Made by a program: the position numbers and the translations under genes. This document shows positions 52,168 to 63,309 of a stretch of DNA of 64,000 nt, one piece after another. The stretch spans positions 42,718 to 106,717 of the forward strand of contig NZ_JBIGIC010000016.1 in the NCBI RefSeq assembly GCF_043555985.1, written 5' to 3'. The number at the start of each line of letters is the position of its first letter. Within the stretch, counting starts at the first letter, position 1. The notes beneath the pieces are model-generated. The model made no database searches, had not been told where the DNA came from, and saw nothing but the letters and a program-made list of their open reading frames with translations. Source of the stretch: Pelomonas candidula. GTDB lineage: Bacteria > Pseudomonadota > Gammaproteobacteria > Burkholderiales > Burkholderiaceae_C.

Positions 52168-52959
52168 TCAACCCTTGCGGCTCAGGCGCCACATCGCCAC
52201 GCCGCTGCACAGCACCGTGAAGCCCAGCAGCGCGGCCAGTGCCATTTCCGGCGGGACGTAGCGGAACTTGGCCACACCACCCGCCGCGAAGACGAGCTGG
52301 TTGAGGTGGAACTGCGGCCAGACCACGGTCTGGAACCACATGGACTGGGGCAGCGGGAAGAACACGCCCGACAGGTACAGCCCTGGCAGGTAGAGCAGGT
52401 GTGCGTAGGCCGGTGCCGCCGAGCCGCTGGCCAGCGACCCCACCATGACGCCCATCGCGCAGAACGGGATGGCGCCGGCCACCAGCACGGCGCTCATCGC
52501 GGCGAGCTGCCCGGGCGTCAGCAGCGTCTGCCCGCTGGCGGCGGTGACGACGAGCAGCGGCAGATAGGCCAGCGCGCCGCACACGACGCCCGCAACGATC
52601 TTGGCCGCGAGCCACGCGCCGGGCGGCGCAGGCTGGGCGCGCTTGAGCGTCAGCAGGCCCAGCTCGCGCTCCATCGCGATGGACGGGCAGGTCGCGAACA
52701 CGGCGGCCATCGTCACGGCCATCAGCGAGAAGCCGGCGAACATGAAGCGCGCGGCGTCGGGGTCCTTCGCCGTCTGCTCGCCGGCCACCGCGAACGCGAA
52801 CAGCAGGTAGAGCGCGACCGGCAGCACGAACATCGGCAGCGCGAAGGCGGGTGAGCGCAGCAGGCGCAGCAGCTCCAGCCGGATCTCGACGACGTAGGGC
52901 GATGGGGCGCGACGTGCCGGCGCGAGTGATGGGGCGGATTGGGTCAATGTCGTGTTCAT
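52168..52959 (-). CDS. ABC-2 type transporter permease (last gene of the GntR operon)
   Basis: A 263-aa membrane protein with six helices of the ABC-2 type, found in exporters of drugs, lipids or polysaccharides. It begins with a cytoplasmic stretch of about 35 residues, then FALPMFVLPVALYLLFAF, a long FMFAGFSLMAVTMAAVFATC helix with the SIAMERELGLLTL coupling helix, and ends ALLGFTVLCSGVAMWRLSRKG. Its ATG overlaps the stop of the acyltransferase-ATPase fusion gene by four bases, so that fusion protein is its likely ATPase partner. Confidence 0.9.
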   Translation of the reverse strand: MNTTLTQSAPSLAPARRAPSPYVVEIRLELLRLLRSPAFALPMFVLPVALYLLFAFAVAGEQTAKDPDAARFMFAGFSLMAVTMAAVFATCPSIAMERELGLLTLKRAQPAPPGAWLAAKIVAGVVCGALAYLPLLVVTAASGQTLLTPGQLAAMSAVLVAGAIPFCAMGVMVGSLASGSAAPAYAHLLYLPGLYLSGVFFPLPQSMWFQTVVWPQFHLNQLVFAAGGVAKFRYVPPEMALAALLGFTVLCSGVAMWRLSRKG

Positions 52960-55046
52960 GCAGCCTCCCGCGTGAGTTCATGGAATGCGTCGTTGAGCCC
53001 GGCCTGCTTCACCTCCAGCCGCGACAGCCGCGGGTCGGCCGCGAGCAGGCGGCGCACGACGGCTTCGGCGTCCGTCGCGACGATGGCGAGCTTGTCGTGA
53101 TCGCAGCTGACGTCGACGACCCCCGGCCAGCGGCGCACCTCGACGCCGGGCAGCGTCGTCTCGCAGCGGATATGGCGGCGCGATACCAGCGCACGCATGT
53201 CGGCCACGCTGCCCTGCGCGATGAGCCGGCCCTTGGCCAGCACCGCCACCCGCGTGGCCAGCGCCTCGGCTTCCTCCAGGTAGTGCGTGGTCAGCAGCAC
53301 CGAGCAGCCCTCGCGCAGCAGCGCGCGGATGTTGGCCCACATGGCCTCGCGGGCCTGGATGTCGAGACCCACGGTGGGCTCGTCGAGGAACAGCACCCGC
53401 GGCCGGCCGCAGATGGCCAGCGCGAACTGCACCTGGCGCTTCTGGCCGCCGGAAAGCTTGCCGTAGGCGCGGTTCGCCAGCTCGACGATGCCGGCGCGCT
53501 CCAGCGCCTGCTTCACCGTCATCGGCTGCGCGTAGTAGCTGGCCGACAGTGCGACCAGCTCGTGCACCTTCAGGTCTTTCGGCAGCTCGACGTTCTGCAT
53601 CATGACGCCCAGCCCCTGGCGCCGCGCGATGTCCTGCGGCGCGCCGCCCAGCAACTGCACGATGCCGGCGTCGGCCTCGTGCAGACCGAGCCACAGCGAG
53701 ATGGCGGTCGACTTGCCGGCGCCGTTGGGGCCCAGCAGCGCGAGCAGTTCGCCGCGCCTGAGGTCCAGGTCCACGCAGCTCAGCGCTTCGAGCGCGCCGT
53801 AGCGCCTGGACACACCGCGCAGCGATGCGACCACGTCGCCATCGGGTTCGGCGACGGGCGCCGCGACCGCGCGGCGCGGATAAACCTTGCCGTTCAACAC
53901 CTTGCCGATGACGGTGGAGCGTACGAGGACGTGATAGCTGAGGAACAGCAGGGCGAGGCTCGCGGCCACGACGAACGGGTACTTGACGCTCCAGTGCAGC
54001 GGCGAGTCGCCCACCCACACCTGCAGGGCCATGACGACGGGCAGGTGGACGAGGTAGATCCAGTACGACGCATCCGCGATGTAGCGGCGCACGGCGCTGT
54101 GACCGGACAGGAAGCGCAGCGCGGCGCCGGTGATGGCGAAGGTCCAGCTCCACGCGGAGGCGACGAAGGCCAGCGCGAAGACCAGCCTGGGGCTGTCGGG
54201 CATGCCGAACGGCGGTTGTGTCTTCAGCACGACCAGGCAGACGGCCGACGATGCGATGGACAGCAGCAGGTGCGGCAGCCAGCGGGCGCGCAGCGCCGGC
54301 AGTGCACCGGGCGCGCGGTGCGCCAGCCAACCGAACGCGAAGGCCGTGCCGAAGCCGACGGTGGCGGGCAGCTGCGGGATCAGCGACTGGTCGGGCGTGG
54401 GAATGCCGGCCCACGGGAACCACGTGGGCGTGGCCAGCAGGCAGGCGGCCAGCGGCCAGCCCAGCATCAGCGCGCCGGCCGGCCAGCGGATGGCCGCGGC
54501 GACGACGCGGTCGACGAGGCCGCGCAAGGCTTCGCGCCGGTCCAGCCGCACGATGACGCCGCGTGCGAGCAGCGCGCCGGCATACAGCCACAGCAGCTGG
54601 TAGAGGAACCATAGATGCGTCAGCGGGAAGGCGCCGGTAGCCTTGGGCGTCTCGGGCATGGCCGGCGGTGCGCCGTGGAAGACCTTCTGCATGCCCAGCA
54701 TCCACACGAAGGCGATGGCCGGGAACAGCAGCAGCCAGCCCACCACCAGCGGCACGGCGATGCGCCGGGCGCGGTTGGCCCAGAAGCCCCGCGTGCCCAG
54801 CCGCTGGTGCAGCAGCCACGCAAAGAAGCCGGCGATGAAGAAGAACAGCGTCATGCGCAAGCTGTGCGCAACGAAGCTCGCGTCGCCGAGGAAGGCGCTG
54901 GGCGAGTTGTCGGTCATCGCCCACAGGCCCGGCGGCATGCCGGGAATGAAGGACATCGCGGCGTGGAAGGCGACGCCCAGCAAAAGGGCAAAGCTCCGCA
55001 CTGCGTCGAGGGCGTGCAGCCTCTCGCCGTTGGGTTGGGTGGTCAT
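52956..55046 (-). CDS. Fusion: acyltransferase-3 membrane domain with ABC ATPase domain
   Basis: A single 696-aa reading frame with two normally separate proteins. Residues about 8-390 are an acyltransferase-3 (OpgC/OafA-like) membrane domain of some ten helices with LLLGVAFHAA (conserved His), FFIAGFFAWLLHQR, HLWFLYQLLWLY and ADASYWIYLVHLPVV. Residues about 405-690 are a full ABC ATPase: Walker A GPNGAGKST (439-447), signature LSGGQKRQ (531-538), Walker B LFLDEPTVG and the H-loop TTHYLEEAE. The linker is short (YPRRAVAAPVAEPDGD). No stop or frameshift separates the parts. It pairs with the overlapping ABC-2 permease gene and may acylate and export a glycolipid. Confidence 0.9.
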   Translation of the reverse strand: MTTQPNGERLHALDAVRSFALLLGVAFHAAMSFIPGMPPGLWAMTDNSPSAFLGDASFVAHSLRMTLFFFIAGFFAWLLHQRLGTRGFWANRARRIAVPLVVGWLLLFPAIAFVWMLGMQKVFHGAPPAMPETPKATGAFPLTHLWFLYQLLWLYAGALLARGVIVRLDRREALRGLVDRVVAAAIRWPAGALMLGWPLAACLLATPTWFPWAGIPTPDQSLIPQLPATVGFGTAFAFGWLAHRAPGALPALRARWLPHLLLSIASSAVCLVVLKTQPPFGMPDSPRLVFALAFVASAWSWTFAITGAALRFLSGHSAVRRYIADASYWIYLVHLPVVMALQVWVGDSPLHWSVKYPFVVAASLALLFLSYHVLVRSTVIGKVLNGKVYPRRAVAAPVAEPDGDVVASLRGVSRRYGALEALSCVDLDLRRGELLALLGPNGAGKSTAISLWLGLHEADAGIVQLLGGAPQDIARRQGLGVMMQNVELPKDLKVHELVALSASYYAQPMTVKQALERAGIVELANRAYGKLSGGQKRQVQFALAICGRPRVLFLDEPTVGLDIQAREAMWANIRALLREGCSVLLTTHYLEEAEALATRVAVLAKGRLIAQGSVADMRALVSRRHIRCETTLPGVEVRRWPGVVDVSCDHDKLAIVATDAEAVVRRLLAADPRLSRLEVKQAGLNDAFHELTREAA

Positions 55047-55057
55047 GAAATTCCCTT

Positions 55058-55726
55058 CTAGAGAGCGTCGCGTCGTCGCGCGGCGAAGAGCAGGGGCAGG
55101 GTGAGCGCCACCAGCGTGGTGGCCAGTTCGGCTGCCAGCAGCAGCCAGAAAGTCGCGTTCCAGACCGGCTCGGCCTGGCTCATGTGGCGGCCGATCTCCG
55201 GCACGCGGCCGACGCCCATCATGAAGAGCGAGATCGACATGTTCGTGAGGATGATCAGCCCGCCCACGCCGGCGTCGGAGTGGATGTGCAGCGCGCCGCA
55301 CAGCACCACCGAGAAGTTCAGCAGCAGGAAGCAGCACAGCAGCACCGCGTACGGCAGCAGGCCGTCGGGCACGCCGGGCAGTGCGGCGATGAAACCCAGC
55401 GCGCCGGCGCTCAGCAAGGCCCAGGGCAGCAGGAAGCACGCGAGCAGCCCCAGCAGCTTGGCGCGCACGTAGCCGCCCGGCGACAGCGGCAGGCTGAGGA
55501 TGAAGAGCAGCGACTTCTCCTTGCGCTCCTGCTGCACGCCGAACAGCGCCACCATGACGCCCAGCGCGATGACGGCCGTCAGCCAGACGATGAAGCCGAC
55601 GTTGAAGCCCACCTCGCCGGTGGCCGCGATCAGCAGCCCCACGAAGCCGGCCGCGGTGCCACCGACGAGCAGCCAGCGGTAGAGGTAGAGCTCCTTGGCG
55701 ATGAGCTTGCGCGTGAGCCGGTTCAT
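55058..55726 (-). CDS. ABC-2 type permease partner of the upstream ATPase
   Basis: A 222-aa membrane protein with six helices. It starts MNRLTRKLIAKELYLYRWLLVGG and carries the coupling segment GVQQERKEKSLLFILSLPLSP (cytoplasmic QERKEKS motif typical of ABC-2 permeases). It overlaps the stop of the ABC ATPase gene by four bases and precedes the fusion gene by 11 bp. Together they suggest two ABC modules in one operon. Confidence 0.88.
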   Translation of the reverse strand: MNRLTRKLIAKELYLYRWLLVGGTAAGFVGLLIAATGEVGFNVGFIVWLTAVIALGVMVALFGVQQERKEKSLLFILSLPLSPGGYVRAKLLGLLACFLLPWALLSAGALGFIAALPGVPDGLLPYAVLLCCFLLLNFSVVLCGALHIHSDAGVGGLIILTNMSISLFMMGVGRVPEIGRHMSQAEPVWNATFWLLLAAELATTLVALTLPLLFAARRRDAL

Positions 55727-56604
55727 GACGCGTGAACCTCCCGGCTGTGCATGACGGTGGCGACGAAGACTTCCTCCAGGCTCATGCGATGCACTTCCTG
55801 CACCGGCGCGCCGAGGCGGGCGAGGAAGTCGTCGTTGAAGCCGTCGACGGTCAGCGTGACGTTGGGGCCGTCGATGTCGCGCTGGACGATCTCGGGCAGC
55901 GTCCACGCCGGGACGCCGTCGGGCAGCCTCAGCCGTAGCGTGCGCCAGCGTTCGAGGAAGTCCTCCTTGTCGTCGGACGCGACGACGCGACCGCGGTCGA
56001 TGAAGCTGAGGCGGTCGGAGATGCGCTCCACGTCCAGCGTGTTGTGCGACGAGAACAGGATGGCGCGCTCGTCGTCGCGCAGCACGTCCATGAACTCGGT
56101 CATCAGCTCCTGGCGGGCGACCGGGTCCATGCCGGCCGTGGGTTCGTCCAGCACCAGCAGGCGCGGCCGGCGGGCCAGCGCCAGCAGCAGCAGCGCCTTG
56201 GCCTGCTCGCCACTGGACAGGCTTTTGGCCGCCTGCCCCGCATGCAGGCCGAAGCGCTTCAGCAGCGTGGCGGCGTAGGCCGCGTCCCAGCCGGGGTAGA
56301 CGGACGCGACGAAGTCCATGTGCCAGGCCAGCGTGGCCTGCGGCAGCAGCTTCATGTCGTCGCTGACGAAGCCGACGTCGGCCTTGGCCGCGGCCTGGTC
56401 GCGCGGCATGTCGTGGCCCAGCAGGCGGATGCTGCCGGCGTCGGGGCTCAGCAGGCCCATCAGCAGCCGGATCGTCGTGCTCTTGCCGGCACCGTTGGGG
56501 CCGACGAGGCCCATGATCTGGCCGGGCTCCAGCGCCAGCGACACGTCTTCCAGCGTGAAGAAGCGGAACGCCTTGCGCACGCCGGTCATTTCGATGGCCT
56601 TCAT
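55723..56604 (-). CDS. ABC transporter ATPase (YtrB-like)
   Basis: A 293-aa ATPase with Walker A GPNGAGKST (about 35-43), signature LSSGEQAKA, Walker B LLVLDEPTAGMD and a C-terminal regulatory extension with VTLTVDGFNDDFLARLG. The organisation GntR regulator, ATPase, permease resembles the ytr operon of Gram-positive bacteria. It overlaps the GntR gene stop and the permease start by four bases on each side. Confidence 0.93.
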   Translation of the reverse strand: MKAIEMTGVRKAFRFFTLEDVSLALEPGQIMGLVGPNGAGKSTTIRLLMGLLSPDAGSIRLLGHDMPRDQAAAKADVGFVSDDMKLLPQATLAWHMDFVASVYPGWDAAYAATLLKRFGLHAGQAAKSLSSGEQAKALLLLALARRPRLLVLDEPTAGMDPVARQELMTEFMDVLRDDERAILFSSHNTLDVERISDRLSFIDRGRVVASDDKEDFLERWRTLRLRLPDGVPAWTLPEIVQRDIDGPNVTLTVDGFNDDFLARLGAPVQEVHRMSLEEVFVATVMHSREVHAS

Positions 56605-56990
56605 TCGGTGGCCTCCTGGTTGTTCAGCGCGTTGCGCAGGCGTTCGACCAGATCGGCTTCCTGCATGCCCAGCGTGCGGGCGATGCGGCCGGCCGCGGCG
56701 AGGTGGGTGTCCAGTTCCGCGCGGTGCACGGCCTGGGCGGCGTCCTGCGCGTCGGCGATGAAGGAGCCTTTGCCGTGGCGGGTCACGATGACACCCTCCG
56801 ATTCGAGATCCTGGTAGGCGCGCTTCACCGTGATGACGCTGACGCGCAGGTCGGCCGCCAGCGCGCGGATGGACGGCAGCTCCTGCCCCGCCGGCCAGTC
56901 CCCGGCGGCGACGCGCTGACGGATCTGCTCGACGATCTGCAGATACATCGGCCGCGCGTCCGTCTGGGAGATGAAAAGACTGCTGTGCAT
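56601..56990 (-). CDS. GntR-family regulator, YtrA subfamily
   Basis: A 129-aa regulator starting MHSSLFISQTDARPMYLQI. The winged helix is IVEQIRQRVAAGDWPAGQELPSIRALAADLRVS with VKRAYQDLESEGVIVTRHGKGSF, followed by a short helical dimerisation tail, as in YtrA. The next upstream ATG would add a low-likelihood stretch. It is the first gene of the ABC/acyltransferase operon, and a strong palindrome overlaps its start, so it probably represses its own operon. Confidence 0.93.
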   Translation of the reverse strand: MHSSLFISQTDARPMYLQIVEQIRQRVAAGDWPAGQELPSIRALAADLRVSVITVKRAYQDLESEGVIVTRHGKGSFIADAQDAAQAVHRAELDTHLAAAGRIARTLGMQEADLVERLRNALNNQEATE

Positions 56991-57018
56991 AATGTGTATA
57001 CACAGAATATATGCACAG
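56983..57018. promoter_or_regulatory. Nested palindromic operator at the GntR gene start
   Basis: CTGTGCATA (56983-56991) and TATGCACAG (57010-57018) are perfect inverted arms, enclosing the perfect palindrome TGTGTATACACA (56993-57004). The left arm overlaps the GntR start codon (56988-56990). AT-rich DNA here also looks like the -10 region. Best read as the autoregulatory site of the YtrA-type repressor. Confidence 0.65.
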
Positions 57019-57044
57019 TCAGGCCAGCGCAAGTGCCGAATGAA

Positions 57045-57070
57045 CAAGGGCGGCCCGCGGGCCGCCCTTG
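57045..57070. terminator. Perfect 26-bp palindrome before the HD/HDOD-like gene end
   Basis: From 57045 to 57070 the sequence is completely self-complementary, starting CAAGGGCGGCC and ending GGCCGCCCTTG. It lies 20 bp beyond the 3' end of the minus-strand signalling gene and upstream of the GntR gene. It most likely terminates the former. Confidence 0.6.
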
Positions 57071-57089
57071 GCTTGGCCGCGCCGGCCGG

Positions 57090-58292
57090 TCAGAGCTTCA
57101 GCAGCGCATCCAGGTTCACGCGCAGCTTCATCTCGGCCGGCGCGAGGCTGGCCGCGATGGCCTGCGCGGCCAGTCGTGTGTCGCGCGGCACGGGGTTGCT
57201 CAGCGGGCTGCCGCTCTTGCCGATCAGCGCGGCGACCAGCGGCTCGTTGGCGCTGAAGCCGCGCTTGAAGACGATGCCGATCTCGCCGTTCGCCAGCCGC
57301 ACGATGCTGCCGGGCGGGTACAGGCCCACGGTCTTGATGAGGGCGGCGCCGGCTTCGTCGGGCTGCCCCAGTTCGTCGAGGAAGACGGCGCGGGCCGCCG
57401 CGGCGCCACTCATCGCGGCGCGGCTGCGGCGCGGCGACAGGCGGGCGCCGAAGATGTCGATGCGGCGCAGCAGCCGCGCCAGCTTCTCGCCGTCGCCGCG
57501 GGTCGCCAGCGGGCCGGGGCCGGCGTCGTGGTGCAGGCGCACGGCGGCCAGCCAGACCTCGTCGGTCACGCCCGCCGCGGCCAGGCGCTGCGCGGCGCGG
57601 TCGCCGTGCGCGGCCATCGCCTGCCGCTGTGCCGGCGTGGCGGGGTCGACCTGGCTGGCGAGGCGGTCGTGCGCGGCACCGGCGCCGAAGTTCATCGTCA
57701 GCGCGGCGCCCTGCAGCGCTTCGCGCAGCGGGGCGGCGAGCTGCATTTGCTGGGCGACGAGGTCGCACAGCAGCAGCGTCAGCAGCGCGTGGCGGGCGCT
57801 GTAGTCCTCGAAGGCATGGCTGCTCTCGAAGACCAGCAGCATCAGCGTCGCATCGGGGTGGGCGTGCAGCCGCTTCAGCGCGGTGTCGCGGATCTGGGCC
57901 ACGCGGGCGGGGAAGTCCGCCGGCTCGCTGTCGCGCAGCAGGGTGTGCGTGTGCAGCAGCAGGTCCGACCAGGCCTCGCGCGGGCCTTGTTCGACCTTGG
58001 TGGGAGGCGGCGTGTCCAGCCGGAAGCTGGTGTCGGCCTTGGCGATGTCGGCCAGCGGTTTGTCCTGCAGCACCAGCGTGTCGAGCCGGTGGGCCCGGGC
58101 GCGCTGGTACTCCAGCGTGTCTTCGCACCTCACCCAGGCGCCGCCGGCCAGCAGGCTGCGCGCGCCGGAAGAGTCGTGCAGCACCTGGCCGCGGGCGAAG
58201 AGGAGCTTGCCAGCCGCGTCGTAGACGTCGCAGGGCAGGGTCATGCCCAGGCGCAGCGATTGCGCGGGGAGCTGGATGAGGTCGGTAGCCAT
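57090..58292 (-). CDS. HD-domain/HDOD-like signalling protein
   Basis: A 400-aa cytoplasmic protein. The N-terminal part (LRLGMTLPCDVYDAAGKLLFARGQVL) resembles the DUF3391/PilZ-like start of HD-GYP proteins. The middle has an HD-type all-helical domain with YSARHALLTLLLCDLVAQQM and WLAAVRLHHDAGPGP, and the C-terminus GLYPPGSIVRLANGEIGIVFKRG is the segment that follows HD-GYP domains. The canonical HHE-x-x-D-G-x-G-Y-P signature is not intact, so c-di-GMP hydrolysis is doubtful. Start ATG 58292 is chosen over an upstream extension. Confidence 0.82.
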   Translation of the reverse strand: MATDLIQLPAQSLRLGMTLPCDVYDAAGKLLFARGQVLHDSSGARSLLAGGAWVRCEDTLEYQRARAHRLDTLVLQDKPLADIAKADTSFRLDTPPPTKVEQGPREAWSDLLLHTHTLLRDSEPADFPARVAQIRDTALKRLHAHPDATLMLLVFESSHAFEDYSARHALLTLLLCDLVAQQMQLAAPLREALQGAALTMNFGAGAAHDRLASQVDPATPAQRQAMAAHGDRAAQRLAAAGVTDEVWLAAVRLHHDAGPGPLATRGDGEKLARLLRRIDIFGARLSPRRSRAAMSGAAAARAVFLDELGQPDEAGAALIKTVGLYPPGSIVRLANGEIGIVFKRGFSANEPLVAALIGKSGSPLSNPVPRDTRLAAQAIAASLAPAEMKLRVNLDALLKL

Positions 58293-58380
58293 CAGAGCGC
58301 GGATTCTGTGTCGGCTTCGGCAGCAGCAAGGCGAACTTGAGGGACGGCGAAGGGGTGGCTGCGTAGAATTCCCGCCTTCA

Positions 58381-58444
58381 TCCGAGGAGCGCTGCGACAG
58401 GGTCTGCACCTGCCAGGCTCGGATTTTTCTCCAACGGCGCTCAT
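58381..58444 (+). ncRNA. S-adenosylhomocysteine (SAH) riboswitch upstream of metH
   Basis: The conserved blocks of the SAH riboswitch are present in order: CCGAGGAGCGCTGCGACAGG, then CCAGGCTCGG after a short variable loop, then AACGGCGCTCA. CCGAG pairs with CTCGG and GAGCGC with GCGCTC, giving the stems and pseudoknot of the known aptamer. It ends 25 bp before the metH start. In characterised cases SAH binding increases expression of the recycling genes (ahcY, metF, metH). Confidence 0.92.
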
Positions 58445-58469
58445 CGATCTCCCCCGTGGACCGTCATCG

Positions 58470-61166
<2,697 letters not shown>

Positions 61167-61276
61167 CGCCGAACATCTGCTTACTTCGCCGACCCGGTGC
61201 CGCGGTTTTGTCCTACAAGGGCGGCCCGGCCGGGGCGGCATCCTTGAGTCATTCCAATAAGCCTCTGGAGAGCGCC

Positions 61277-61825
61277 ATGTCCACCCCGTCCGTCAAGTCC
61301 ACCCAGATCGTTGCCGGCGTTGCCGTCGTGATGGCTCTGCTCGGCGGTGCCTACGCTGTGGGCCGCTCGCAGAGCGCCGACACCACGCCGCCCGCTGAAG
61401 CCGCGAAGGCCGAGCCGCAACGTCTGGCCAGCGCCGACACGCGGCACGAGGCCCGGCCCGAGCCCGCCGCCGTGGAAGCCCAGCCGGCGCTGTGCGAGAG
61501 CTGCGGTCGCGTGACCGACGTGCACACCGAGACCCGCCACGGCAAGGCCAGCGGCGTGGGCGCGGTGGGTGGCGCCGTCGTCGGCGGCCTGCTGGGCAAC
61601 ATGGTCGGCGGTGGCACCGGCAAGAAGCTGGCCACCGTGGCCGGTGCCGTCGGCGGCGGCTATGCCGGCAACGAGATCGAGAAGAACCAGAAGAGCTATA
61701 CCGTCTGGGTCGTCAAGGTGGAAGAGCGCGACGGCCGCACGCGCCGCTTCGAGCGCAGCAGCGACCCGGGCCTGCGCGTCGGCGACGAAGTGCGCCTGAG
61801 CGAGAACGGCTTCACGCGCACCTGA
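61277..61825 (+). CDS. Glycine-zipper 2TM domain envelope protein (SlyB-like)
   Basis: A 182-aa envelope protein. An N-terminal hydrophobic segment (IVAGVAVVMALLGGAYAVG) acts as signal or anchor. A Pro/Ala/Glu linker precedes the CESCGRVTDVHTE motif and a glycine-zipper membrane hairpin (GVGAVGGAVVGGLLGNMVGG and AGAVGGGYAGNEIEK). The C-terminal part (VWVVKVEERDGRTRRFERSS) is a small beta domain typical of SlyB/Rick17-type proteins. It is independent of metH (110 bp) and converges on the comM fragment. Confidence 0.88.
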   Translation: MSTPSVKSTQIVAGVAVVMALLGGAYAVGRSQSADTTPPAEAAKAEPQRLASADTRHEARPEPAAVEAQPALCESCGRVTDVHTETRHGKASGVGAVGGAVVGGLLGNMVGGGTGKKLATVAGAVGGGYAGNEIEKNQKSYTVWVVKVEERDGRTRRFERSSDPGLRVGDEVRLSENGFTRT

Positions 61826-61853
61826 CGGCCTCGCGGCACACAGGTTGCCGGGG

Positions 61854-62518
61854 TCAGGCCGTGCTGCCTGGCAGCCCTCGCCGTAGCTGGATGGCCTCGG
61901 CCACGTGGGCCGCAGCGATGATGTCTGCCGCGGCCAAGTCCGCCACCGTCCGGGCCACGCGCAGCACGCGGTGGAAGCTGCGGGCCGACCAGCCCAGCTT
62001 CTCTGCCGAGCGTTCCAGCAGCGCCTTGGCGGCGGGCTCCAGCGTGGCGTGGCCGGTCAGGTCCTGCGCCTGCAACTGGGCGTTCGCGACGCCTTGGCGC
62101 CGTATGGCCCGCTCACGCGCCAAGGCGACGCGCTCGGCGACGACGGCGCTGGGCTCGCCCGGGGCCAGGTCCTGCAGCTCGCGCGGCGGGATGACGGGCA
62201 CTTCGATGAGCAGGTCCAGCCGGTCCAGGAAGGGCCCGCTGAGCCGGCCCTGGTAGCGGGCGATCTGGTCGGGCGAACAGCGGCAGGCCTTGAGCGGATT
62301 GCCCAGGTGGCCGCAGGGGCAGGGGTTCATCGCCGCGATCAGCTGGAAGCGCGCGGGGAACTCGGCCTGACGCGCGGCTCTGGAGATGAGGATGCGTCCG
62401 GTCTCCAGCGGTTCGCGCAAGGCCTCAAGGGCAGCTCTTGGGTACTCGGGGAGTTCGTCCAGGAACAGGACCCCGTGCTGGGCCAGCGAGATCTCGCCTG
62501 GCCGTGGCGGTGAGCCGC
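61854..62518 (-). pseudogene. comM: comM (yifB) 3' fragment, split by a Tn7-like element
   Basis: The C-terminal 220 or so residues of the ComM/YifB Mg-chelatase-type AAA+ helicase used in natural transformation. Recognisable are the GSPPRPGEISLAQHGVLFLDELPEY segment (around the Walker B), AAMNPCPCGHLG, LDLLIEVP and the C-terminal helical domain SARSFHRVLRVARTVADL. Homology stops abruptly at base 62518, in the middle of the conserved GGS-P-PRPGE run, and the sequence beyond is transposon end DNA. The frame stays open to 62591 by chance. The N-terminal half must lie beyond the element, outside the window. Confidence 0.88.
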
Positions 62519-62643
62519 TGTCAATTCCATTTGAATGCGCGACCATTGGTGTTGACCTTTTCTCATAGGGCGGCGATGCTTCACCACACAAAAATGCGAC
62601 TCAAAAACTCGATATAACGCGACTAGTTTCGCTATTACAGCTA
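62519..62643 (+). mobile_element. End of a Tn7-like transposon with TnsB-site-like repeats
   Basis: The element begins with 5'-TGT at 62519, the terminal trinucleotide of Tn7-type transposons, directly after GCCGC (62514-62518), a candidate 5-bp target duplication. The 125-bp end is AT-richer than comM and contains three similar direct repeats with a GCGAC core: TGAATGCGCGACC (62532-62544), AAATGCGACT (62592-62601) and ATAACGCGACTAG (62613-62625), probable TnsB binding sites. Confidence 0.8.
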
Positions 62644-63309
62644 ATGTCAATACTGGATTCATCTGGACCCGTTCGGCGCCTTAGACCGACGAGGCGGGGG
62701 ATCACCGGGAGGGTCGTGATGCCGTCCGGCAGATCGGCGGCACATGAGTCCACGCTCGAGCGGGATCTGCTTTTGATGCTGGCCTTCGACCGGCGCGTGC
62801 AGCGGGTGTTGGAGCAACCATTCCGGCTGTACTACGACCTTCAAGGCAAGGAGCACCGCTACACCCCTGACGTTCAGGCTGATTTCCTTGAAGACGGCAA
62901 GGAGTGGTCTGTGGTCTACGAGGTCAAGTACCGTGAAGACCTGCAGGAGAACTGGTTGCTCTATCGGCCGCGCTTCAAGGCGGCGACAGCGCATTGCCGG
63001 GCCAACGGCTGGCGATTCAAGCTGATGACCGAGCATCAGATTCGTGGCCCAGAGATCGAGAACATCCGGTTTCTTCGCCGCTACCAGCACCTGCAGCCGC
63101 AGGAACTGCACCGGGCGGCATTGCGACAGAGCCTGTCCATCACCGGGCCGACGACGCCAAAGACCCTTTTGGCCGCAACCTGGTTCGACAAGGAAAAGCA
63201 GATGGCGGCGTTGTGCGAGCTCTGGCGCCTTGTGGCGGTGGGAGAAATCATGGTCGACCTTTGCATTCCTCTGACCATGAACAGCTCGATCTGGGACGCG
63301 CGCGGATGA
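62644..63309 (+). CDS. tnsA: TnsA-like transposon endonuclease
   Basis: A 221-aa protein of the TnsA family, which cuts the 5' ends of Tn7-like elements. The restriction-endonuclease-like core has the Glu in HESTLERDLLL (about 39), the Asp in YTPDVQADF and the E-x-K in VYEVKYRED. The C-terminal part (about 130-221) is the winged-helix TnsA C-terminal domain that contacts TnsC. Base composition and codon use differ from the host genes. It overlaps the tnsB start by four bases (ATGA). Confidence 0.9.
   Translation: MSILDSSGPVRRLRPTRRGITGRVVMPSGRSAAHESTLERDLLLMLAFDRRVQRVLEQPFRLYYDLQGKEHRYTPDVQADFLEDGKEWSVVYEVKYREDLQENWLLYRPRFKAATAHCRANGWRFKLMTEHQIRGPEIENIRFLRRYQHLQPQELHRAALRQSLSITGPTTPKTLLAATWFDKEKQMAALCELWRLVAVGEIMVDLCIPLTMNSSIWDARG

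Noticed and set aside
62519..62591. The N-terminal extension of the comM fragment frame as real protein
   Set aside because: It is encoded by transposon end DNA; family similarity begins only at GSPPRPGE.
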